Source of the DNA: Bacteroidota bacterium
GTDB taxonomy: Bacteria; Bacteroidota; Bacteroidia; Chitinophagales; BACL12
Length of the DNA: 64,000 nt
Direction of reading: 5' to 3'
Assembly (NCBI GenBank): GCA_016715425.1
Contig: JADKAC010000005.1
Coordinates: forward strand, 1,054,001-1,118,000
The translations under genes were made by a program, and so were the position numbers. The notes beneath the pieces are model-generated. The model did not search any database and was not told where the DNA came from. It was given only the letters and a program-made list of their open reading frames with translations. Positions 1-8,363 of the stretch are shown here, piece after piece; position 1 is the first letter of the stretch, and each line of letters starts with the position of its first letter.

Positions 1-720
1 TCAGCACCACCTTGCATATAAATAAAGCAGGTAGCAGGATTGAATACTTCAAACGGATCCATAGCTTCGTAGTAATCCAGAGTCCAGTCAGCACCAAACA
101 CATCATCCATAGCATCGGAGTATTCAGTACCATAGAAAGGTTCAGAACCTGTAGAGTTGGAGTAAACAAGATAAGATGCTCCACCGGTTACAGGAGCCAT
201 GTGATACATGTCGAAACAAGTTGAGTCATTGGACAAATCTGCATCACCTGCAAGTTCAGTCCATGCACATATTTCATGTGAGCCAAATTCACTCAAGTCA
301 GTAGTAGAAGCAAAAGTGAAATTACCAGTAGCACCTGCAGCAAGTGAACCTGCATAAGTACCGGAATAAGTAGTACCACCATCAGCAACATATTTCACAG
401 TAAATCCTGTTTGAGAATTTGTACCGAAGTTCTTCACAGCAACAGTAACTGTTTCAGCAGAAGAATAAGAAGCAGAAGCCAAAGGAGGGTCTACTAAAGC
501 AACTACACCGATATCATCAGGGAATGGATCGGCAATTTTAAAGTTGTCGAATGCCACTCCGTTATAGTAGTTTACAGAACCATCAGATCCAAAAAATACT
601 CTGAACTGTACTTGTGGCTCACCGGCTAAGAAACTGATATCGTGATAAGCAGTTTTCCAATCACCACCGGAACCAACCCATCCTTCAGGATAACCGGATG
701 GCCAAGCTTGGATCGTATCC
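1..720 (-). CDS. Continuation of the GEVED surface protein in a shifted frame (partial, runs off left edge)
   Basis: The minus strand from about 720 to the window edge is open in a frame different from the large gene upstream, yet it continues that protein's repeat pattern. It gives a jelly-roll-like end with GDWKTAYHDI and LAGEPQVQFRVFF, then DDIGVVALVDPP opening a CARDB-like adhesion module, then ASYLVYSNSTGSEPFYG, which matches the amidotransferase-like domain seen once already around residues 590-800 of the upstream part. No start codon is needed, because this is the C-terminal half of the 685-3858 gene after a frameshift near 715. The end of the protein, where a T9SS sorting tail would be expected, lies outside the window. 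Whether the shift is real or a sequencing error cannot be told from one sequence. Confidence 0.75.
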
Positions 721-3700
721 AAAACCCACACCGTAGTTAGTGTACCAGTTATCGCCGGAACCAATTGTTCCAACCACATTCCAGGCAACACCACCATCTA
801 AAGAGTATTGTAATTCGGCACCATCATAATAATTTTCACCTTCCCACCAAATATCCAATTGCACATAAGGTAGAGTAAGAGGTTCAAAGTCAAAACAAGG
901 TCCTAATACATAAGACTTCTCATTGTTATTATAATCCCCATCCAGATTTGTCATCCATGAATTTACACTGGATGGAGTTGTAGGAGGAGGTCCGTCAATA
1001 ATATCATCAGCAGGAGAACCAAGTTCCCAAGTGCTGCTTGCACCGCCTTGAGACCAACCACCATCACCAGCTTCAAAGTCCTGATAATATGGATAGGTTG
1101 AAACAATAGGAATATTTGTAAATGTAATATCGGAACTATCATTAGAAATAATAGTATCTCCAACTAAAGAAGTCCAAACAAAAATGCTATGACTTCCTTC
1201 AACAGACACATCAGCTAATGTAGTAAATGTATAAAGAATGGTTTCTCCCGGAGCAAGTGTGCCTGCAACTGTTTCAGTAACTGTTGTTCCACCATCCAAA
1301 GAATAGTTTACCGGAATATCCGTTTGTGGTTCAAAGCCATAGTTACGCACTTTTACCGTAACGGCTTCATCACCCAAACCACAACCTGTTTCAGGTTCTG
1401 ATATAGATTGAGCTCCTACGTCAGTATCTGAAATCGTGCATATACCCAGATAAGAAATCAAGTTGTTATGTAGGTTTTCAGCTTCAGCGGCATCTGTCCA
1501 ATATACATAAGTATATAAACTTCCAAACATTGCAATACCAGCTCCCCATGATTTTTCACCAAGTATTACCATTGATTCATCATCATTATTTACCAAAACA
1601 GGATTAACATCGCCAGTGATTACAGCATTGCTATATGCATAGCTGTAATATGTACCAACGGGAGTAAATGGACCATCATAAATTGGATGATCTATCCCTT
1701 GAGTTGCGGAATAAACATAAGAACTGTAAGGTGCTGTTCTGGTAACGCCACCAAATCCATAATCAATAGCATCACCTTCATAAGGCATTGAATTGATGAA
1801 TAAATGTCCACCGGAAGCAACCCAGTTTTGAATAGCAGTTGAGTTTGTTGTTACAAAATAGCTTAATTCAGATGCCTGATATCCACCACCTTCTAACCAA
1901 ATAAAGCATGTTGCGGTAGAAAATACTGCATCTGCATCTACAGTTTCGAAATAGTCAAGAGTCCATTCATCTTCTCCAAAAACTGTATTCATCACATCCA
2001 CACCTCCGGTAGTATAGAAAGGCTCATAACCACCATCCACATTTGAATAAATGTAATAAGCAGCAGTACCTGAGATAGGAAGTAAATTGGAAACCACCAT
2101 TTCTAAAGTATCATTGCTTAAATCACCATCAAGATCCAAATCAGTCCACGCCACAAAAGTATAATCACCATCCACACTTAAATCTTCAGTAGAAGTAAAT
2201 GTGAAGTTAGCTTCATCACCCGGAGCAATTGAACCGACAAATGTTTCTGTATGAATAGTTCCACCATCCATCTGATAAGAAACCGGGAATCCGGATTCAC
2301 TATTTAAACCAAAGTTTTCTATTGTAACAGTTACTGCTTCAGTAGCCCCTAAGGTTGGTGCAGAAGAAGGAGCTACTAATGACGTAACTCCAATATCATC
2401 AGGATAAGGATCGCCTACAAAGAAATTATCGAAAGCAATACCATCATAGCCAGTAAAAGCATAAGATTTAAAATGCATTCTTAATTGCACTTGAGGTTCA
2501 CCGGCAAGTATATCCAATTCATGTTTGGCTGTTTTCCAACCAGCACTTGAGCCTTCCCACGCCGGGAAATAAAGAAAAGTTACAGGGTCATAACCAAAAG
2601 AATAACAACCACCAGGTGTGTACCAGTTGTCACCGGTTCCTATATCACCCAAGGCTTGCCAACTTGCACCGGCATCTAATGAATATTCTAAACGAGCACC
2701 ATCCCAGAATTCATAAGTTGCCCACCAAATATCAAATTTTACGTATGGTTGTTCTAATGTTGAAAAATCAAAACATGGACCTAATACATAAGAATCTTCG
2801 TATGGGTTATAATAATCGTATAAGCTTGTAGCCCATGAATTTTCGCTGGAAGGGGTTGAAGGTGGTGGTCCACTGATAACCGGTCCATCAGGATAACCTA
2901 ATTCCCAACTATTTAAAATTCCACCTGACATCCATCCACCTGAACCTGCTTCAAAGTTTTCTATATAAGGGAAAGTTGTTATAATTGGAATAGAAGTAAT
3001 AGCTAGATCATTAGCATCATTTAAATCAAATTCATCTAAATCCCAGGTAATCCATGCTTCAATTAAATAATCTCCATAATTTGAAAAGTCCGCAGGAGTT
3101 GAAAAAGTATACTCAATAACATCAAATGAACCAATGTCAGCTCCCGAATAATCTTCAGTTACAGCAGTTAAAAGACCCAAAACAGGATCTGTTATTTGAT
3201 AGGATATACTGAAATCATTTGCTACATCGGTACCCACATTAAATATTTCTACAGTAACAGAATTGGATCCTAGACCACAACCACTTGCCAAATCTATTAT
3301 ATCGGTTAATGCTAAATCATAAGGGCCTGCAGCCGGGAAAATAATTGTGTAATCTTCTACTTCACCAAAAGTTTGTGAATTACAAGGGTCTAAAGTTGTA
3401 AGGCCTGAAGGGTAAACACATCTCACTCGCATCCGAGTTTCACCTGGTAATGCTGTTACAGGTACAGTAAATGTAATTGTGCCTGATGTTCCAGCAGATA
3501 ACCCTAAAGTGCCTAGCACTTCATCTGCATCGAAAACTTCATCTTGGTTATAATCTATCCAGGCGGTGTAGGTTTCACCCCAGCTTGGGCAATTAAACAA
3601 TTCCAAGGTATACTCCAGTCCAGCATTTAATACTGTAGAGAGATCCGTATAATCCGAATAGCCGATAATACCGGAAGTAGAATACCCACTTGAGGTATTT

Positions 3701-3858
3701 TCTATATCCTCAAGTATTACTCCATCAATATAATCATCGGAGCCCGTACCAGTGGAATAAATAGGATCGCAATATTGGGCTTGTGCCTGCCACGAAAAAA
3801 GCAGAACAGCAACAAACATCCAAATCGACTTTTTTAGTCTAGGTAAATAATTGTTCAT
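685..3858 (-). CDS. Large modular GEVED-domain secreted surface protein, interrupted by a frameshift
   Basis: Predicted secreted, probably T9SS-exported, surface or adhesive protein of 1057 residues up to the frameshift. A signal peptide (about 1-27, ending SWQAQA) is followed by a GEVED domain (about 80-175: TAWIDYNQDEVFDADEVLG, FGEVEDYTI). Then come a CARDB-like module (about 180-290), a jelly-roll/MAM-like module (FEAGSGGW, SYVLGPCFDF, YDGIAFDNFFVGD), a second CARDB-like module, an amidotransferase-like fold of about 200 residues (WVASGGHLFINSMPYEG), and a second CARDB plus jelly-roll set. The repeats are clear at protein level. The ORF ends abruptly at FGYDPSLAIRLS, while the homologous text continues in another frame. 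A degraded paralogue lies at 4530-6841. Ligand and function are unknown; the domains suggest adhesion or carbohydrate/protein binding. Confidence 0.85.
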   Translation of the reverse strand: MNNYLPRLKKSIWMFVAVLLFSWQAQAQYCDPIYSTGTGSDDYIDGVILEDIENTSSGYSTSGIIGYSDYTDLSTVLNAGLEYTLELFNCPSWGETYTAWIDYNQDEVFDADEVLGTLGLSAGTSGTITFTVPVTALPGETRMRVRCVYPSGLTTLDPCNSQTFGEVEDYTIIFPAAGPYDLALTDIIDLASGCGLGSNSVTVEIFNVGTDVANDFSISYQITDPVLGLLTAVTEDYSGADIGSFDVIEYTFSTPADFSNYGDYLIEAWITWDLDEFDLNDANDLAITSIPIITTFPYIENFEAGSGGWMSGGILNSWELGYPDGPVISGPPPSTPSSENSWATSLYDYYNPYEDSYVLGPCFDFSTLEQPYVKFDIWWATYEFWDGARLEYSLDAGASWQALGDIGTGDNWYTPGGCYSFGYDPVTFLYFPAWEGSSAGWKTAKHELDILAGEPQVQLRMHFKSYAFTGYDGIAFDNFFVGDPYPDDIGVTSLVAPSSAPTLGATEAVTVTIENFGLNSESGFPVSYQMDGGTIHTETFVGSIAPGDEANFTFTSTEDLSVDGDYTFVAWTDLDLDGDLSNDTLEMVVSNLLPISGTAAYYIYSNVDGGYEPFYTTGGVDVMNTVFGEDEWTLDYFETVDADAVFSTATCFIWLEGGGYQASELSYFVTTNSTAIQNWVASGGHLFINSMPYEGDAIDYGFGGVTRTAPYSSYVYSATQGIDHPIYDGPFTPVGTYYSYAYSNAVITGDVNPVLVNNDDESMVILGEKSWGAGIAMFGSLYTYVYWTDAAEAENLHNNLISYLGICTISDTDVGAQSISEPETGCGLGDEAVTVKVRNYGFEPQTDIPVNYSLDGGTTVTETVAGTLAPGETILYTFTTLADVSVEGSHSIFVWTSLVGDTIISNDSSDITFTNIPIVSTYPYYQDFEAGDGGWSQGGASSTWELGSPADDIIDGPPPTTPSSVNSWMTNLDGDYNNNEKSYVLGPCFDFEPLTLPYVQLDIWWEGENYYDGAELQYSLDGGVAWNVVGTIGSGDNWYTNYGVGFGYDPSLAIRLS

Positions 3859-4480
3859 AGTCTTAATTAATTGTGTGAATTTATTTATTCAGTAAAAATA
3901 GTAAAGGGAAGTTAAGATTTACAATTTTTCCAATGGTCTATTTTATTCATTAATTTTTTTCTGATATAATTAATAAATAATATGGCAATTGTGGATTGTT
4001 TGTTAGTAATGTAGCCGAATGTCGATTAGGATTTTATTTTCTCGTTGCACAAATCATTATCCTGAATGGATGTTTTTTTACTCTAGTTTCTTCTTGAGCA
4101 TAAACTTATATCGTAATTGTTAAAAATAATTCAGGGGACACCAAAACACAACTATTTAATGAAGTTAAAAAATTGATGCACCATACATTGTATTTGTAAA
4201 AAAAATAGTGAAGAAGTGATTGATGTTTAGATTTTTCTAATAATTGAAAGCTAAAAAAAATTAAGAAGTCATACATATTTAAAAGGTTTGAGAGTGTTCA
4301 TTAAACTGTGTTATTTTAAAACAATTTCCAAATAAATAATAACCTCAATAACTATCTAAGATGTTTGTATTACTTAAATAATCAAACTAATTATTCTATA
4401 ACAATTGTTTGATTATTTATTTCTCTTTCGATAAGTACTTTTATAAAATAATTACCTACAGAAAATTTACAAATTGTCAA
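3859..4480. other. Long intergenic region between the two GEVED loci
   Basis: About 620 bases of very AT-rich sequence without a credible gene. It holds the leader of the 3858 gene, a 38-bp block (3984-4021) also found in front of the response regulator, and some 460 bases (4022-4480) in which I see only short, stop-riddled frames and A/T runs. After the shared ATG at 4019-4021 the sequence no longer resembles the regulator gene, so the duplicated segment ends there. It reads as decayed duplication junction DNA. Confidence 0.6.
3984..4021. repeat. 38-bp upstream block, copy A
   Basis: Matches 6946-6983 in 37 of 38 positions; the only difference is AATG versus ATTG near position 30. It begins GGCAATTGTGGATTG and ends GTAGCCGAATG. 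The block sits about 125 bp upstream of the GEVED gene, as copy B sits about 105 bp upstream of the pseudogene. The DNA between block and gene is much less alike, so the block is either a recently converted patch or a conserved regulatory site. Confidence 0.85.
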
Positions 4481-4512
4481 AATAAAAGCCCTTCAATTGA
4501 AGGGCTTTTATT
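4481..4512 (-). terminator. Rho-independent terminator behind the GEVED pseudogene
   Basis: A perfect inverted repeat with 16-nt arms: AATAAAAGCCCTTCAA, followed at once by its reverse complement. It lies 17 bp past the stop codon of the 4530-6841 gene. The arms contain A/T runs on both sides, so it could terminate in either direction. Its place indicates the minus-strand gene. Confidence 0.8.
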
Positions 4513-4529
4513 ATTAAAAACGAATTTAA

Positions 4530-6841
4530 TTATTCAATAATAATTGTATTAGTTACAGTCTCAGAACCATTAATCACTTTCACTATATAACTACCGCCAG
4601 AAAGATTTAATGCTACATCATGAATAAATGCATTTGCATCAATGATTATAATTGCATTATAAAAAACTTGACCAACTACATTTAATATTTGTACTTGTGC
4701 TTTATCACTTTCAAATCCATTTAATTGAATGCTGAAATTTCCATCATTGGGATTTGGATAAATAGAAACTGAATGTTCAAATTCACCTTCGCATAATGGC
4801 ATTGTTGTAAAATAATACCATTCAGAAAATCCTGATGGGGAATAGTCCTCACCATCAAAACATCCAGATTTTATTCGCACTGCATAATCGGTGGAAGGTG
4901 ATAAAACGCCTGTTAATATATAGTTGGATTTATCCTTAACAATAACCTTGCGGATGTTGCTAGTTGACAATTCCCATAATGTGAATTTTGAAATCTCTGT
5001 TCCAGTTGCCATAGTCCAATGAATGTTGGCTGAGGTTGCGGTGATTTCATCTGCATAAATATCCGTTGGAGGCATAGGTGTACAAGGCACATGATATATG
5101 TCAAAACAAGTTGAGTAATTGGACATATCATCATCACCTGCAAGTTCAGTCCATGCACAAATTTCGTGTGATCCGAATTCACTCAGATCTGCAGTAGATA
5201 CAAAACTGAAATTATCTGTAGCATCGGCGGCAAGCGTACCTGCATAAGTACCGGAATAAGTGGTGCCACCATCAGCAACATATTTCATAGTAAATCCTGT
5301 TTGAGAATTTGTGCCAAAATTCTTTATAGAAACAGTAACTGTTTCGGAAGAAGAAAAAGAAGATGAAGAAGCAGGCGCTACTATAGCCGATATTCCAATA
5401 TCATCAGGATATGCATCACCTACAAAGAAATTATCAAATGCAATACCATCATATTCGGTATAAAAAGATTTAAAATGCATTCTTAATTGTACTTGTGGTT
5501 CACCTGCAAGAATATCCAATTCATGTTTGGCTGTTTTCCAACCACCACCTGAACCTTCCCATGCCGGGTAAAAATAAATGTTAAAGGATTGTATCCAAAT
5601 TCCAAACATGCACCGGAGTACCAGTTATCACCGGTTCCAATGTCACCTAATGCTTGCCAACTTGAGCCGGCATCTAATCAATATTCTAAACATGCACCGT
5701 CAAAGTAATTAATAGTTGCCCACCAAATATCAAATTGCACATATGATTCTTCCAATGTTGAAAAATCAAAACATGGACCTATTACATAAGAATCTTCATA
5801 TGGGTTATAATAACCAAGTAAGCTTGTCATCCATGAATTTTCACTTGTTGGAGTTGTAGGAGGAGGTCCTATGATAACAGAGCCATTAGGATAACCTAAT
5901 TCCCAACTATTTAAAATTCCTCCGGAAATCCAGCCACCTGAACCCGCTTCAAAGTTTTCAATATATGGGAAAGTTGAAGTAATAGTTAAATCATTAGCAT
6001 CATTTATATTTGATTCATCCAAATCCCAGGTAATCCAAGCTTCGATTAAATATTCTCCGGTATTTGAAAAATCAACAGGTGTTGAAAACGTATATTCGAT
6101 AGCATGGAATAAATCGATATCTGCACCCATATAATCTTCAGTTACAGCAGTTAATAATCCTAACACAGGATCAGTAATTTGATAGGAAATACGGAAATCA
6201 TTGGCAGGAAAGATACCCATATTATAAATTTGAACTGTTATTTCATTACTACCAAAACCACATCCACTCACCAAACCAATGAAATCGGTTATTGCTAAAT
6301 CACTAAAGCCAGCAGCAGGAAAAATGATTGTTTAATCTTCAACCTCACCATAATCTAGCGCATCACAAGGGTCTATTGTTCCAACACTTGAATCTTAAAG
6401 ACATCTCACTCGCATGCGAGTTTCACTTGCCAATGCAGTAACGGGCACGGTGAAAGTAATAGTTCCGGATGCCCCTACAGATAATCCTATACTTCCCAAA
6501 ATTTCATCTACATCAAAAACTTCATCTTGATTATAGTCAATCCAGGCGGTAAAAGATTCATCCCAAATTGGTGTATTATACAATTGCAGAGTGTATTCAA
6601 GTCCGGGATTTAATACGGGGGAGAGATGCGTATAATCCGAATAGCCGATAATATCTGAAGTAGAAATCCCGCTGTAGGTGTTATCAATGTCTTCAAGAAT
6701 TACTCCATCAATATAATCATTATCATCGGTTCCGTATGAGTATATTGGTTCGCAATATTGGGCTTGTGCGTTCCAAGAAAAAAGCAGAACTGCTAAAAAC
6801 ATCCAAAACGACCTTTTTGATTTAGGTAAATAATTTTTCTT
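4530..6841 (-). pseudogene. Degraded GEVED / T9SS-sorted surface protein paralogue
   Basis: A shorter paralogue of the 685-3858 gene with at least five lesions. The start is AAG (6839-6841) where the intact copy has ATG. There is a TAA after MRVRCL (near 6395), a TAA replacing the Tyr of GEVEDYTI (near 6334), a TGA replacing Ser in EYSLDAG (near 5678), and a one-base loss in a T-run near 5590 before PAWEGSGGGW. The order read through the lesions is signal peptide, GEVED domain, CARDB-like module, jelly-roll module, CARDB-like module, fibronectin type III-like domain (PPTDIYADEITATSANIHW) and a T9SS type A sorting tail (SIYPNPNDGNFSIQL, GGSYIVKVI). It lacks the amidotransferase-like domain of its neighbour. 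The lesions on both sides of the GEVED domain make expression as one protein very unlikely. Confidence 0.9.
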
Positions 6842-6945
6842 GGTCTTAAATAAATATGTGAATTTAATTATTTAATAAAAATATTAATTCACAGTAAAAA
6901 TTTACAATATTTAAAGGTTTTTTTTATAGAACTAAAAATTAATAG

Positions 6946-6983
6946 GGCAATTGTGGATTGTTTGTTAGTATTGTAGCCGAATG
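6946..6983. repeat. 38-bp upstream block, copy B, ending on the regulator start codon
   Basis: Second copy of the block at 3984-4021 (37/38 identical). Its last three bases are the ATG of the response regulator gene. On the plus strand it contains TAGTATTG (6966-6973), one mismatch from the Bacteroidota -7 box TAnnTTTG. If that box is used, the regulator mRNA would start at or next to its ATG. The same block lies upstream of the divergent pseudogene. Confidence 0.8.
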
Positions 6984-8363
6984 GCGCACACTATATTAAT
7001 CATTGATGATGATCCGACTTTTTGCTTAATGCTGAAAAGTTTTCTTACTAAAAAAGGAATGGTAGTTACCACTTCTTTTTCTGGTGAAGATGCAATAACA
7101 AAAATCACTAATAACAGATTTGACATTATACTTTCTGATTACAGATTACCTGATACCGATGGAATGGAAATTTTACAAAAAATCAGAAAGCAATATTCTC
7201 ATTTGCCTGTAATTATTATGACGTCCTATGCAGACATACGAATAGCGGTAAAAGCAATTAAAAACGGGGCATTTGAATACGTAACGAAACCGGTTAATCC
7301 AGATGAGATATGGCTTACAATAACAAATGCATTACACAAAAATAATTCTGATTCCAACGTTGAAAATTCGGTTGAGAAAACTGTAGAATCAAAAACAATA
7401 ACTTCTACATTTTTGGAAGGTGTAAGTGTTCAAGCTCAAAAATTATTGGAATTTATTGATATAGTTGCTCCCACAAATATTTCAGTAATTATTCAAGGTG
7501 ATAGTGGCACCGGAAAAGAATTTATTGCAAAGCGTATTCATGAAAAAAGTAATCGCAGCAATAAATCATTTGTTTCAATAGATTGCGGTGCATTGTCAAA
7601 AGAATTAGCAGCCAGTGAATTATTTGGTCATATCAAGGGATCTTTTACTGGAGCTATAGCAGATAAAACCGGGCAATTTGTTGCTGCAGATAAAGGCACA
7701 TTATTTTTGGATGAAATCGGTAATCTTTCTTATGAAGTGCAAGTGCAATTGTTACGTGCTATTCAAGAAAGAAAAATTCGAAAAATTGGTAGTAATAATG
7801 ATGTGGATGTGGATGTGCGATTGTTAGTTGCTACGAATGAAGATTTAGTGGAAGCAGTGAAGAAAGGGGATTTCAGAGAAGACTTGTATCATCGTTTAAA
7901 TGAATTCAAAATATTCGTGCCACCATTGCGGGAACGACATGATGATATCACCTATTTTGCAGAACATTTTTTAAAAATTTCCAATCAGGAATTAGGAAAA
8001 AAAGTTACCGGATTTAGTGAGGATGTTATGGAAATATTTAAGCATTATAGTTGGCCGGGAAACTTTCGTGAATTGCGAAATATAATTCGAAGGGCTACTT
8101 TATTAGCACAGGGAAATATTATATCTATTAATGTGTTACCATCAGAATTAATGTTTGAAAACTTAACACATACTTCTTCAAAAAGTATGGCAGGAAGTAC
8201 AGACTTAAAAGCAATTGCAGAGCGCACAGAAAAAGAGATGATTCTTAAAACGTTAGAGAGTGTAAATTATAATAAAAGTAAAGCTGCACTTTTGCTGAAT
8301 ATTGATCGTAAAACTTTATATAATAAAATAAAGCAATACAATATTCGGTTAGGCTCTGAATAG
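6981..8363 (+). CDS. NtrC-family sigma-54-dependent response regulator
   Basis: Cytoplasmic two-component regulator of 460 residues that activates RNA polymerase carrying sigma-54. The receiver domain (about 3-118) has the acidic cluster IIDDDP and phospho-acceptor Asp53 in LSDYRLPD. The AAA+ domain (about 142-375) has Walker A GDSGTGKE at 173-180, the sigma-54 contact loop GSFTGA at 220-225 (usual form GAFTGA), GTLFLDEIGNL and the arginine-finger stretch FREDLYHRLNEF. A Fis-type helix-turn-helix closes the protein (KAALLLNIDRKTLYNKI). The ATG overlaps the end of the duplicated 38-bp block with no Shine-Dalgarno. The gene converges on the hybrid kinase at 8364, its likely partner. Target genes are not evident; I found no convincing -24/-12 site nearby. 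Confidence 0.93.
   Translation: MAHTILIIDDDPTFCLMLKSFLTKKGMVVTTSFSGEDAITKITNNRFDIILSDYRLPDTDGMEILQKIRKQYSHLPVIIMTSYADIRIAVKAIKNGAFEYVTKPVNPDEIWLTITNALHKNNSDSNVENSVEKTVESKTITSTFLEGVSVQAQKLLEFIDIVAPTNISVIIQGDSGTGKEFIAKRIHEKSNRSNKSFVSIDCGALSKELAASELFGHIKGSFTGAIADKTGQFVAADKGTLFLDEIGNLSYEVQVQLLRAIQERKIRKIGSNNDVDVDVRLLVATNEDLVEAVKKGDFREDLYHRLNEFKIFVPPLRERHDDITYFAEHFLKISNQELGKKVTGFSEDVMEIFKHYSWPGNFRELRNIIRRATLLAQGNIISINVLPSELMFENLTHTSSKSMAGSTDLKAIAERTEKEMILKTLESVNYNKSKAALLLNIDRKTLYNKIKQYNIRLGSE

Noticed and set aside
12..224. 70-codon plus-strand ORF at the left edge
   Set aside because: Antisense to the shifted frame of the GEVED protein, whose homology is clear.
2547..2831. 94-codon plus-strand ORF
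   Set aside because: Antisense to the repeat region of the GEVED gene; His/Asn-rich shadow frame.
1..6841. CRISPR array or simple tandem repeat reading of the repeated segments
   Set aside because: Repeats are long (hundreds of bases), protein-coding and diverged; they are protein domain repeats.
6900..6983. Sigma-54 promoter upstream of the regulator or GEVED genes
   Set aside because: No GG-N10-GC pair in TGGCAC/TTGC context found in either 38-bp block.
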